NCBI RefSeq assembly: GCF_016785185.1
Contig: NZ_JAEKDY010000013.1
DNA: 48,174 nt
Strand: one strand, 5' to 3'
Origin: Heyndrickxia sporothermodurans
GTDB taxonomy: Bacteria; Bacillota; Bacilli; Bacillales; Bacillaceae_C
Part shown: positions 25,345 through 33,240 of the stretch, in pieces
How positions within the stretch are numbered: position 1 is the stretch's first letter
Layout of the letters: the number at the start of each line of letters is the position of its first letter
Made by a program: the position numbers and the translations under genes
Notes under the pieces: generated by a model
Database searches by the model: none
The model's input: only the letters and a program-made list of their open reading frames with translations
What the model was told of the DNA's origin: nothing

Positions 25345-26355
25345 GTGAAATACCCCATTTTAGAAAAAGGCGCAACAATTGGCATCACCGCTCCTTCTTC
25401 GGGCGTAGAAGCGGAATTACATGATTTGATTAAATCGGCATGTGATCGTATGGAACAGAAAGGTTATTCAATTATTTGCGGCGATACTGTATGGACACAG
25501 GAAAAAGCAAAATCAGCACCAGCAAAAATACGTGCGGCTGAATTTACTGACATGATGCAGAATGAGCAAATACAAGCAATTATTCCGCCGTGGGGTGGAG
25601 AATTGTTAATCGAAATTCTCGAATACATTGACTTTGAGCAAATGAAAAATAAGTGGGTGCTCGGTTATTCGGATCTAAGTGTTCTATTAATGGCTATCAC
25701 GTTAAAAACGGGAATAGCAACAGCCCATGGAACGAATATCATCGACTTAAGAGGGGAAGTGACGGATGAGACGACCGCGATGTGGGAAACAGTTTTATCC
25801 ACAAAACCTGGGGAAGAGGTACGTCAATATTCCTCTAACAAGTTTCAAAAGAATTGGCAACACGACAATCCATCCCCATGTGTGTTTCATTTAACAGAAG
25901 AAACAGAGTGGAAAACGACTACGAATAAAGATGTGAAAATAGAAGGTCGATTGCTGGGCGGATGCATTGATGTCATTAGACATTTAATCGGAACGCCGTA
26001 TGGAGATGTGGCGGATTTTCGAAAAAAATATACGAATGGCGAACCTATCCTGTGGTACCTAGAAAATTGTGAATTAACAACCGCTGATTTACGGCGATCA
26101 TTAGTTCAAATGAGGCTAGCTGGCTGGTTTGAAGGCTGCTCGGGAATTATGTTTGGCAGAAGTCCAGCTAATCAGCCAGTGGATAATTATACAGCTGAAG
26201 ATATTTATGAGGAACTGTCAGCTGAACTGCAAGTCCCAATTATATATGACATCGATTGCGGTCATGTCCCACCGCAAATCACTTTCATTAATGGTGCATT
26301 TGCTGAAGTAGAAGTGGAGAATGGGAAGGGAATGGTTTTGCAGCGGTTTATTTGA
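25345..26355 (+). CDS. S66-family peptidase (LD-carboxypeptidase / MccF-like)
   Basis: A 336-residue serine carboxypeptidase. The nucleophile is S in LGYSDLSVLLMA (near residue 112), with E in YLENCE (near 237) and H in DCGHVPPQ (near 314) completing the S66 triad. The family includes LdcA, which trims peptidoglycan tetrapeptides, and MccF, which inactivates microcin C-like peptides. Length and the APSSG start favour the MccF/YocD branch; the two functions cannot be told apart here. GTG 25345 is set by AAGGAGG, 7 bases upstream; the overlapping ATG leads straight to a stop. Confidence 0.88.
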   Translation: MKYPILEKGATIGITAPSSGVEAELHDLIKSACDRMEQKGYSIICGDTVWTQEKAKSAPAKIRAAEFTDMMQNEQIQAIIPPWGGELLIEILEYIDFEQMKNKWVLGYSDLSVLLMAITLKTGIATAHGTNIIDLRGEVTDETTAMWETVLSTKPGEEVRQYSSNKFQKNWQHDNPSPCVFHLTEETEWKTTTNKDVKIEGRLLGGCIDVIRHLIGTPYGDVADFRKKYTNGEPILWYLENCELTTADLRRSLVQMRLAGWFEGCSGIMFGRSPANQPVDNYTAEDIYEELSAELQVPIIYDIDCGHVPPQITFINGAFAEVEVENGKGMVLQRFI

Positions 26356-26457
26356 AGGTAAGAGAATAAGAACAAAATCTTACCGAAGATCCCCTTTTGT
26401 GTAAATTATTTATTAATCTCGAATAATATAAATGAGTTTTTGGAAATTTGGAAAGTT

Positions 26458-26482
26458 CCTTCTTAACTGAAGGGCTTTTTTT
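26458..26482 (+). terminator. Short Rho-independent terminator
   Basis: CCTTC and GAAGG form a short stem with a 6-base loop, then GC and a run of T. Probable terminator of the LD-carboxypeptidase gene. Confidence 0.5.
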
Positions 26483-26527
26483 CGTCTAGGGGCTAATATT
26501 TCAAATAAAAAAGACAGGTTCCCCCAT

Positions 26528-26698
26528 CTACTGATTTCGTTGATCTAGTTTCTTCAATATGCTTCTTAAAATATCATTTCTTTCTTGCTGCAATCTAATG
26601 AACCGCAGTAGAAACCAAATGACAAATACGATTGGAACAACGTAAAAAAGAATCGCAAGTAAAGGTAAAGTAGAAGTAAAGATAGAAACCCAAGACAT
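26528..26698 (-). CDS. Small membrane protein, 56 residues
   Basis: ATG 26698 has AGAGGG 7 bases upstream on the minus strand; stop TAG at 26528-26530. The protein has one hydrophobic helix (about residues 4-34, LPLLAILFYVVPIVFVIWFLL) and a short charged tail (RLQQERNDILRSILKKLDQRN) that can form a coiled coil. This pattern is common in small Bacillus membrane proteins, for example those of the DUF4083 type, but no family is claimed. It is convergent with the LD-carboxypeptidase and divergent from the nucleotidyltransferase gene. Confidence 0.7.
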   Translation of the reverse strand: MSWVSIFTSTLPLLAILFYVVPIVFVIWFLLRFIRLQQERNDILRSILKKLDQRNQ

Positions 26699-26827
26699 AT
26701 TCAAACCCTCTTTCGAATGTTATTGGATAATTGTACCACGTAGGAAATAGCTGTTGTACAATAAATTTAATATAGCCATACATTTTGGCTGAAGATAAAT
26801 TTCTGAAATCTAACGGAGGAAAATCAA

Positions 26828-27658
26828 ATGAATCATATTCCAGTAAGGGTAAATGAAGTCTTATCGGTTTATTTTGATTTTTTTGAGTCAAAATTGCCTA
26901 ATTTGCTTGATTCCTATTATCTTTATGGTTCTACATCATTAGGAGAATATAATGAAAGACAAAGCGATATTGATTTCATAGCTGTTGTGAAAAGAGAAAT
27001 GAGTGAAATAGAGATACATAGGTTGAAAGACATACATTATCATATGCAAAAAAGATTTCCTCATACGACTTTAGATGGGGTGTATATTCTTCAAATTGAT
27101 TTGGAATCTCCCAATAAAAATACTCCGTTATGCCCCTATTTTAACGATGGAAAGTTCCAAGGATTTAAGAAGTTTGATCAAAACTCCATTGATGCCTATC
27201 AATTAAAAAAATACGGGGTTACTGTGAGAGGCGAAAAACTTGAAAATGTTAATTTTGATGTAAATTGGGATGTCTTAATAGAAAATATGCGCGCTAATCT
27301 GAATACATATTGGCGTAACTGGGCGAATGATTGTAAACAGTTCCTCTCTTTAAAATACATTGGGTTATTTTTTAATTTAGGAATGATCGAATGGGGAGTA
27401 TTAGGCGTATCCCGTCTTTATTATACATTCCGGGAAAAGGATATAACCTCAAAAGTAGGGGCTGGAGAATACGCGTTAAGGACCGTTCCTCAAAAATGGC
27501 ATAAGATTATCAATGAATCAATGAGATTGCGGAAGGGAAATAAAAAATCCTTTTACACATCAGTTTTTGCGAGACGAAAAGACGCATTAGATTACATGGA
27601 ATTCATCATTCGAGAAAGCAATCGTCTTTTTACTGAAGATAATAGACTAAGGAAATAG
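26828..27658 (+). CDS. Nucleotidyltransferase with DUF4111-like C-terminal part (aminoglycoside adenylyltransferase-like)
   Basis: A 276-residue protein. The nucleotidyltransferase motif GSTSLGEYNERQSDIDF (residues 34-50) has the conserved G34-S35 and metal-binding D47 and D49. The helical C-terminal part resembles the DUF4111 domain found in AadA-like streptomycin/spectinomycin adenylyltransferases. Many chromosomal members of this group have no shown resistance role. Start ATG 26828 has GGAGG upstream. Confidence 0.8.
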   Translation: MNHIPVRVNEVLSVYFDFFESKLPNLLDSYYLYGSTSLGEYNERQSDIDFIAVVKREMSEIEIHRLKDIHYHMQKRFPHTTLDGVYILQIDLESPNKNTPLCPYFNDGKFQGFKKFDQNSIDAYQLKKYGVTVRGEKLENVNFDVNWDVLIENMRANLNTYWRNWANDCKQFLSLKYIGLFFNLGMIEWGVLGVSRLYYTFREKDITSKVGAGEYALRTVPQKWHKIINESMRLRKGNKKSFYTSVFARRKDALDYMEFIIRESNRLFTEDNRLRK

Positions 27659-27740
27659 GGGAACTCTGGGTATTCGCCGTTTCATTTAGAAAATGCCTAC
27701 ATAAATTATAGGGTATTAACCCATAAGGAGAGATGCCCAT

Positions 27741-28025
27741 ATGTATCCGTTTGTCAATTATCAAATACCGTCCGTCCCATACGAATATAACCCATATGAC
27801 GAGTATCAGGACTATTATGATCGCAATACACAAGTATCACAGCTACTTCAACTTCCACAATGGCGGCAGTTGGAACGTCGTGTCACTCAGCTTGAAAGGC
27901 AAAATGAACGCCAAGAAAGAGAAATTAATCAATTACAGCGCCGACTTCAACGAGTCAATCAACGGCTTCGTGTCATAGAGAACAGATTCAATATTCCGTT
28001 CACACCATTTGATGGGGAATTTTGA
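27741..28025 (+). CDS. Coiled-coil protein of unknown function
   Basis: A 94-residue protein. Residues 1-28 are rich in Tyr and Pro (YPFVNYQIPSVPYEYNPYDEY); residues 36-84 form a clear heptad coiled coil rich in Gln, Arg and Glu; the end is FNIPFTPFDGEF. AAGGAG lies nine bases before ATG 27741. The Tyr/Pro-rich head plus coiled coil is reminiscent of spore-associated proteins of Bacillus, but no sporulation promoter could be confirmed. Confidence 0.75.
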   Translation: MYPFVNYQIPSVPYEYNPYDEYQDYYDRNTQVSQLLQLPQWRQLERRVTQLERQNERQEREINQLQRRLQRVNQRLRVIENRFNIPFTPFDGEF

Positions 28026-28099
28026 TTACCACAAGTAATTTTTTCCTTAACATTTAGTCGCAGCTTGTATACTTTCTAAAACAAACGAAGAAGGTTATT

Positions 28100-28128
28100 T
28101 TGACAACTCCGAAAACTAAAATTTTAAT
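28100..28128 (+). promoter_or_regulatory. Strong sigma-A promoter upstream of the YiaA-like gene
   Basis: TTGACA (28100-28105) and TTTAAT (28123-28128) are 17 bp apart. Transcription would start near 28135, leaving a leader of about 115 bases before the ATG. Confidence 0.7.
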
Positions 28129-28190
28129 AGGAAATCAGGGGAAAATCATCTGCTGATTGCAAGAAAATTCTGTATAATATATTTAGGTAG

Positions 28191-28219
28191 GAGCACTACT
28201 ATCTGGTGCTCTGTTTTTA
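28191..28219 (+). terminator. Terminator-like hairpin in the leader of the YiaA-like gene
   Basis: GAGCAC and GTGCTC form a 6-bp stem with a 9-base loop, then TG and five T. It lies between the promoter and the gene, so it may attenuate transcription or end a short RNA of about 85 bases. Confidence 0.6.
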
Positions 28220-28248
28220 TTAGAAAAAAAGTGGGGGTGAGGTATTCA

Positions 28249-28719
28249 ATGTCTAATGATAATGAGATTTTATTTGAAAAGGGTAAACAAAATGATTCAA
28301 AATTGAAGATAGAAAGGAAAGAGGGAGAACCGACTCCAGCTTTCAAAGGGGCCTCTTGGGCAGCGCTATTAGTAGGTGTTGCGGCATATCTAATAGGCTT
28401 GTTTAATGCAACGATGCTATTAAATGAAAAAGGCTATTACTTTGCGGTCTTAATATTCGGGCTCTACTCAGCGGTATCCTTACAAAAAGCAGTAAGAGAT
28501 AAAGATGAGGGAATACCAGTTACTACTATTTATTATGGAATTAGTTGGTTTGCGCTTATTGTAGCAATTGCATTAATGGTTATCGGTTTATACAATGCAG
28601 GAAGTATTGTTTTAAGTGAAAAGGGATTTTATGGTATGGCATTTGTGCTTAGTTTATTTGCTGCGATAACGGTTCAAAAGAATATTAGAGATACACAGAG
28701 AGCAAGGGAAAGGGATTGA
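28249..28719 (+). CDS. YiaA/YiaB-family inner membrane protein
   Basis: A 156-residue protein. The charged N-terminus (about 1-35) is cytosolic; then two copies of a two-helix module follow: WAALLVGVAAYLIGLFNA with YYFAVLIFGLYSAVSLQKAVRD, and WFALIVAIALMVIGLYNAG with FYGMAFVLSLFAAITVQKNIRD. This internal duplication is the hallmark of the YiaA/B two-helix domain. Function unknown. ATG 28249 was chosen over the GTG-started longer frame because GAGG lies 6 bases upstream. Confidence 0.85.
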   Translation: MSNDNEILFEKGKQNDSKLKIERKEGEPTPAFKGASWAALLVGVAAYLIGLFNATMLLNEKGYYFAVLIFGLYSAVSLQKAVRDKDEGIPVTTIYYGISWFALIVAIALMVIGLYNAGSIVLSEKGFYGMAFVLSLFAAITVQKNIRDTQRARERD

Positions 28720-28773
28720 GTTATTTTTGTTCATTTGACTGGAGGCTCTTTCATATCTGACAATCAATATTGC

Positions 28774-28816
28774 ATTAGAAAGGGCGGTATTTTAAAATAA
28801 TCCCGCTCTTTCTAAT
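28774..28816. repeat. 14-bp inverted repeat after the YiaA-like gene
   Basis: ATTAGAAAGGGCGG (28774-28787) and CCGCTCTTTCTAAT (28803-28816) pair over 14 bp with one G-T pair and a 15-base AT loop. No T run follows. It may be the terminator of the gene before it or the end of a small mobile sequence. Confidence 0.7.
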
Positions 28817-28832
28817 GGATATTCATCAAAAA

Positions 28833-28997
28833 TTATATGTATCTTCTAAAATAAGAAGAGAGTATTACTTTCTCTTCTCCTACATAGCCCACAGATTCAA
28901 TTGTATATTTTCCGTATTTATAACTGACTTTTTTTGTATTCATGTCTTTTGCTTGCCTCGTTTCATCATACTTGGCAATTAATAAAGAAATATTTGT
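28833..28997 (-). pseudogene. Possible gene remnant
   Basis: The minus-strand frame is open for 54 codons to TAA at 28833-28835 and reads like protein (LLIAKYDETRQAKDMNTKKV, then YTIESVGYVGEEKVILSSYF). A stop lies directly upstream (28998-29000) and there is no start with a ribosome binding site; the only ATG is at 28943 and would give 36 residues. It looks like the tail of a lost gene. No family is recognised. Confidence 0.3.
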
Positions 28998-29015
28998 TTA
29001 AAAAGGGGTGTTTGT

Positions 29016-29330
29016 ATGGAGGATCTGCTCTTAATGATTCTATCTATTCTAGTTATCATTTATAAAATACAGAAAAACAAAGAAATCTTAAGAAAGCTTA
29101 CAAATATTCAATTGGTAGGTGTATCTTTGGCCTTTCTTTTAACGATAATATTGAGTTTTTCTTGCATTTATTTTGGTGGCAAATGGATTAGGGGATATTC
29201 CCTCCATCCGGTTCTGACGTTCATAAGTCAAGTGATTATTATCATTGTATCAATGGGTTTAGGAGTAACAGCCTTATATAAAGTTTTATATAAAATTACT
29301 AAGGGGATTCTTCCTAAAGAAAGTGAGTAG
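29016..29330 (+). CDS. Small membrane protein of unknown function
   Basis: A 104-residue protein with three hydrophobic segments: residues 4-17, about 30-52 and about 68-90, and a basic tail. No conserved motif is recognised. GGGGTG lies before ATG 29016. Nothing in the neighbourhood fixes a role. Confidence 0.7.
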   Translation: MEDLLLMILSILVIIYKIQKNKEILRKLTNIQLVGVSLAFLLTIILSFSCIYFGGKWIRGYSLHPVLTFISQVIIIIVSMGLGVTALYKVLYKITKGILPKESE

Positions 29331-29451
29331 CTTCCTTTTGGTTAACATAAGAAAAATAGGATTGGTAAATAGTGTTTTGCCTATAAAAAACATATAATAG
29401 TTACATCAATTAAATATATATAAACTGTTAGCCGAAAGGAAGATAATATAA

Positions 29452-30498
29452 ATGGAAATAGGCGTAAGTACGTTTGTCGAAACAACTCCGGATGTGGTAA
29501 CCGGTAAAGTAATTAGCCACGCACAAAGATTGCGTGAGGTAGTGGATGAAATAGTTCTAGCTGACCAAGTAGGCTTGGATATTTTTGGTGTGGGTGAGCA
29601 TCATCGGAAAGATTATGCGGCATCATCTCCAGCAGTTGTACTTGCTGCAGCTGCTTCTCGGACGGAACGAATCAGATTGACAAGTGCCGTTACAGTTCTT
29701 TCTTCTGCTGACCCTGTTCGGGTGTTTCAAGATTTTGCTACACTTGATGCCCTTTCAAATGGACGAGCAGAGATTATGGCAGGACGGGGTTCTTTCATTG
29801 AGTCTTTCCCGCTGTTTGGGTATGATTTAGATGACTATAATGAGTTATTCGATGAAAAGCTCGAGCTCTTATTGAAATTGCGTGAGTCTGAAATTGTGTC
29901 CTGGAGAGGCGGACATCGACCGGCGATTCATCAATTGGGTGTTTACCCAAGACCTGTGCAAAATCCTTTGCCTGTATGGATTGGTAGTGGTGGGACAAGA
30001 GGATCTGTCATTCGCGCAGGTATGCTCGGTTTGCCGCTTGTACTAGCGATTATTGGTGGCAGTCCGTTACATTTTGCCCCACTTGTCCAACTCTATAAGC
30101 GTGCTGCAGCCCAGGCAGGTCATGATGTTTCGAAACTTCCCATAGCATCGCACTCTCACGGCTTCGTTGCGGAAGATACGGAGACAGCTGCTGATAAATT
30201 TTTCCCTTCCACCCAGCAAGCAATGAATGTGCTTGGACGTGAGCGTGGCTGGGGACATTATGATAGAAACAGCTTCGATGCGGCCAGAAGTTTTGAAGGA
30301 GCCCTATATGTCGGAGATCCCGAAACAGTCGCTCAAAAAATTATCCACCTTCGAAAGAACGTAGGAATCACACGCTTTATGCTCCATGTGCCAGTAGGAA
30401 CGATGCCGCATGATGATGTGATGAAAGCCATTGAACTGTTAGGGAAAGAGGTAGCTCCGAGGGTGCGCGCGGAAATTTCTGAGTGGGAAGCACAATAA
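29452..30498 (+). CDS. LLM-class flavin-dependent oxidoreductase (luciferase-like monooxygenase)
   Basis: A 348-residue protein with a TIM-barrel luciferase-like fold. Typical segments are GEHHRKDYAASSPAVVLAAAASRT (near residue 47), SAVTVLSSADPVRVFQDFATLDALSNGRAEIMAGRGSF (near 78) and PVWIGSGGTRGSVIRAG (near 174). Such enzymes use reduced FMN supplied by a separate reductase; the substrate is not predictable. AAGGAAG lies before ATG 29452. The AraC gene that follows is separated by a possible terminator. Confidence 0.88.
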   Translation: MEIGVSTFVETTPDVVTGKVISHAQRLREVVDEIVLADQVGLDIFGVGEHHRKDYAASSPAVVLAAAASRTERIRLTSAVTVLSSADPVRVFQDFATLDALSNGRAEIMAGRGSFIESFPLFGYDLDDYNELFDEKLELLLKLRESEIVSWRGGHRPAIHQLGVYPRPVQNPLPVWIGSGGTRGSVIRAGMLGLPLVLAIIGGSPLHFAPLVQLYKRAAAQAGHDVSKLPIASHSHGFVAEDTETAADKFFPSTQQAMNVLGRERGWGHYDRNSFDAARSFEGALYVGDPETVAQKIIHLRKNVGITRFMLHVPVGTMPHDDVMKAIELLGKEVAPRVRAEISEWEAQ

Positions 30499-30545
30499 AT
30501 TACCTTTTTGCAATATTAATAACTATCACGATTCCACATAAAATG

Positions 30546-30577
30546 CCCTTCTCACATGAGAGGGGTTATAAATTTTT
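30546..30577 (+). terminator. Possible terminator after the LLM oxidoreductase gene
   Basis: CCCTTCTC and GAGAGGGG form an 8-bp stem with loop ACAT; the T run after it is interrupted. Confidence 0.45.
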
Positions 30578-30652
30578 GTAATCATTGTTTTTCCATCTAT
30601 TAAATATAAATACTCCCCAAAAAATTTTGAATATGAATTTTCAAGAAGTGAT

Positions 30653-31789
30653 TTGCAGGAAAATCCATATTATGTCCTTTTTAAGGAACAGATAAGTGTA
30701 TACACGTATGAAGATGATCCAAATGATTTTCCTATCTTTTTTACAAATTCAAATTTGAATTTTTTCTTTATAAATCTTAAAAATTCCAATCTTTTTATCG
30801 GCACTATTATTGTCGGACCAGTCCTTGAGTCAAAAATATCCGGTGAAACGATTACCAAAATTATGGACGCTTTTAAAGGGGAGGTGAATAAAAGGCAGCT
30901 TATTGAATATTATCAATCCGTTCCTATTATGGATAAGCAGCAACTGCTAACGATTAGTTTATTAATGTATTATTTAATTTATCGCAAAAAATTAGATAAA
31001 ACATTTGTTATACAAAACAATCAAGACCTAACCCCCGACTTAATTGAAGTAGCGGATCTGGATCTTGAGCTATCTAAAGGTAGAAGGAATTTTCTTTTTC
31101 ATTCCAATCTTTCATATGAAAGGGTTTTACTAGATTATGTTAAGAACGGACGCGTCGATAAATTAAAGGATGTTTTTGATTACTCCATTGTTGGTGAAGC
31201 GGAACTAGGATTATTGTCGAAACGGAATCGTTTAAGAAGTGAAAAAAATTTAATGATAACGGGAATTGCTCTAGTTTGCAGAGCGGCAATTGAAGGAGGT
31301 TTAAATGATGAAACTGCGTTTACTTTAAGTGACTTTTATATTCAACAACTTGAAGAAGTAGGTAGTTTAAAAGCAATATTGAAAGTGACAGAAAAAGCGA
31401 TAGTGGATTTCACCAATCGTGTATACCAATTAAATAAAGCAAAGTATTCCGCACCGATAATCGAATGTCAGCATTATATTTATAACCATCTTTATGGCGA
31501 CATTACACTCGATAATCTTGCAGAGCTGTGTTGTTTAAGTCCTAATTATTTATCATCACTTTTTAAAAAGGAAGTAGGTATACCAATTAGCGAATATATT
31601 CAACAGCAGCGAATAGAAGAAGCAAAAAAACTGCTAGTAATAACAAAACATCCGATTTCTGATATCAGTACATGGCTAAATTTTAATGATCAAAGCTATT
31701 TTATAAAAGTTTTTAAAAAATTCGTTGGTGTAACACCAAGACAGTTTAGAAGTGAGCATTCATCTGGACAAAATTCTACACGATCATAG
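30653..31789 (+). CDS. AraC-family transcriptional regulator, start uncertain
   Basis: The C-terminal 100 residues form the AraC DNA-binding domain with two helix-turn-helix units (ITLDNLAELCCLSPNYLSSLFKKEVGIPISEYI and PISDISTWLNFNDQSYFIKVFKKFVGVTPRQFR). The N-terminal 270 residues match the large effector regions of YesN/MsmR-like regulators only loosely. The first usable start is TTG 30653 with a weak AAGAAG; the frame stays open back to 30572 without another start, so the protein may have lost its true N-terminus. The target may be the adjacent oxidoreductase or a gene elsewhere; the downstream licT has its own RNA control. Confidence 0.78.
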   Translation: MQENPYYVLFKEQISVYTYEDDPNDFPIFFTNSNLNFFFINLKNSNLFIGTIIVGPVLESKISGETITKIMDAFKGEVNKRQLIEYYQSVPIMDKQQLLTISLLMYYLIYRKKLDKTFVIQNNQDLTPDLIEVADLDLELSKGRRNFLFHSNLSYERVLLDYVKNGRVDKLKDVFDYSIVGEAELGLLSKRNRLRSEKNLMITGIALVCRAAIEGGLNDETAFTLSDFYIQQLEEVGSLKAILKVTEKAIVDFTNRVYQLNKAKYSAPIIECQHYIYNHLYGDITLDNLAELCCLSPNYLSSLFKKEVGIPISEYIQQQRIEEAKKLLVITKHPISDISTWLNFNDQSYFIKVFKKFVGVTPRQFRSEHSSGQNSTRS

Positions 31790-31833
31790 CTGTAAAAATT
31801 TCTGTTAGTAAATAGTTCCGTAGTAATGTGTTA

Positions 31834-31863
31834 TTGACAGATATAAGGCAATATTGTTAAAAT
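31834..31863 (+). promoter_or_regulatory. Sigma-A promoter of licT
   Basis: TTGACA (31834-31839) and TAAAAT (31858-31863) are 18 bp apart, about 29 bases before the RAT element. Confidence 0.65.
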
Positions 31864-31891
31864 TGGAGCAAAGCATGTACAACTAAAATAT

Positions 31892-31977
31892 GGATTGTTA
31901 CTGTTCGGCAGGCAAAACCTAAGTTTGTGAAAGGGGTATCTTTAATGGTATTCTTATAGTCAAATTTAGGTTTTTTT
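31892..31977 (+). promoter_or_regulatory. RAT antiterminator 1 and overlapping terminator, before licT
   Basis: The RAT core GGATTGTTACTG ... GCAGGCAAAACCT (31892-31920) matches the LicT/SacY target. Its last six bases are part of the left arm of a terminator, AAACCTAAGTTTG (31915-31927) with CAAATTTAGGTTT (31961-31973), followed by T. Binding of the antiterminator to the RAT prevents the terminator, so licT is autoregulated. Confidence 0.93.
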
Positions 31978-32021
31978 ATTGTTTTTGATTCTAAAATATT
32001 TTAATCAAGGGCGAGTGGGAA

Positions 32022-32882
32022 ATGAAAATTAAAAAAATATTAAACAATAATGTCGTAATATCTGAAAACGAATGCAAACAGGAAATTGTCGTTATGGGCA
32101 GGGGATTGGCTTTTCAAAAAAAGGTCGGAGAAACTTTCGATACTGCTAAAGTTGAGAAAACCTTTGTTTTGGAGACTCAAGGAATTTCAGAAAAGCTTGC
32201 AAGATTATTGAGGGATACGTCCGAACGATATTTGAACATTGCCTCAAAAATTATGGACTACGCACAGTCCCATCTTCCTTACAAACTAGATGAGTATTTA
32301 TATGTTGCATTGACCGATCACTTAAGCTTTGCGATTAGCAGGTATAAGCAAGGGATACATTTGAAAAATCCATTACAATGGGAAATTCGGAAATATTATC
32401 GTCAGGAGTATCAAATTGCCTTAAAAGCTCTTGAGATTATCGAAAAAGAGACAGGAATCGCACTTGGGGATGAAGAAGCTGCTTCAATTTCCCTTCATTT
32501 AGTTAATAGTCAGTTATCCGGAGAGAACATGGCGGCAGCTGTTCAAATTACGGAAATGGTAAATACCATTTTGAATATCGTAAAATATCATTTCAAAATG
32601 GAATTGGACGAGAATTCAGTGAATTACGAACGGTTTTTAACCCATCTTCGCTTCTTTGCCGTTCGCTTTGTTCGCAAAGAAAAATTGGATGAAACAGTCG
32701 ATCCGTTCTTTTTTGAACAAATTCAATCAAAGTATCCGGAAGCATATTCATGCACGAAAAAAATCGCTGCTTATTTGACCAATCAATTTAATTGGGAATT
32801 AACGAAGGATGAGGAAATTTATTTAACCGTGCATATTCATCGGGTGACAAATCGCCAAAAAATGAAGGAAGGATCCAATTAG
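32022..32882 (+). CDS. licT: BglG/LicT-family transcriptional antiterminator
   Basis: A 286-residue RNA-binding regulator. Residues 1-55 form the CAT RNA-binding domain (MKIKKILNNNVVI), then PRD1 (about 65-170) and PRD2 (about 172-280). The four regulatory histidines are present: H100 and H159 in PRD1, H208 and H271 in PRD2. In the family, the beta-glucoside EII phosphorylates PRD1 to inactivate the protein when no substrate is present, while HPr phosphorylates PRD2 to activate it when good sugars are absent. Four RAT-type sites lie in this cluster, including one in its own leader. Confidence 0.93.
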   Translation: MKIKKILNNNVVISENECKQEIVVMGRGLAFQKKVGETFDTAKVEKTFVLETQGISEKLARLLRDTSERYLNIASKIMDYAQSHLPYKLDEYLYVALTDHLSFAISRYKQGIHLKNPLQWEIRKYYRQEYQIALKALEIIEKETGIALGDEEAASISLHLVNSQLSGENMAAAVQITEMVNTILNIVKYHFKMELDENSVNYERFLTHLRFFAVRFVRKEKLDETVDPFFFEQIQSKYPEAYSCTKKIAAYLTNQFNWELTKDEEIYLTVHIHRVTNRQKMKEGSN

Positions 32883-32905
32883 GAAAAGCTTTAAATAATT
32901 TATTT

Positions 32906-32942
32906 TGAAAACGTTGACATTTACTGAAAGCGCTGTTACAAT
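32906..32942 (+). promoter_or_regulatory. bglP promoter with two overlapping cre sites
   Basis: TTGACA (32914-32919) and TACAAT (32937-32942) are exactly 17 bp apart. TGAAAACGTTGACA (32906-32919) fits the cre consensus TGWAANCGNTNWCA at all positions and covers the -35; TGAAAGCGCTGTTA (32925-32938) fits at 13 of 14 and reaches the -10. CcpA bound here would block RNA polymerase. Confidence 0.85.
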
Positions 32943-32971
32943 AAAGTTAAATTAAATCACAAATTCTTTTA

Positions 32972-33046
32972 GGATTGTTACTGGTCATGCAGGCTAAACC
33001 TAAATTGCTCTGTCGTTGTATCGACATATGCAATTTAGGTTTTTTG
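32972..33046 (+). promoter_or_regulatory. RAT antiterminator 2 and terminator, before bglP
   Basis: GGATTGTTACTG ... GCAGGCTAAACCT (32972-33001) is a near-consensus RAT. AAACCTAAATTGC (32996-33008) pairs perfectly with GCAATTTAGGTTT (33030-33042), followed by T. Confidence 0.92.
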
Positions 33047-33123
33047 TTTTTAATGTTGTCCTGCTCGAGCTTTTCTTATAAGGAGGCGGATCTTCATCCA
33101 TACAAATTTAATAACTTCGTTTA

Positions 33124-33205
33124 GGAATGTTACCAATTTGGGCATAACCTGAACTAATCTGAAAAGGCATATTCATGTGCATTCAGATTGGTTCAGGTTT
33201 TTTAT
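33124..33205 (+). promoter_or_regulatory. Second, diverged RAT-like element with a very strong terminator, before bglP
   Basis: GGAATGTTACCA ... GGGCATAACCT (33124-33150) keeps the GGA, TGTTAC, GGCA and AACCT blocks of a RAT with changes elsewhere. Its end overlaps an 18-bp terminator stem, AACCTGAACTAATCTGAA (33146-33163) with TTCAGATTGGTTCAGGTT (33182-33199), one G-T pair, then T. Transcription into bglP must therefore pass two terminators in series. Confidence 0.75.
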
Positions 33206-33240
33206 TTGAAAAACTGATAAATAGAAGGAAGGGTCATTTT

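Noticed and set aside
28135..28248. Known riboswitch before the YiaA-like gene
   Set aside because: No conserved motif of preQ1, guanidine or fluoride riboswitches could be found; only a promoter and a hairpin are certain.
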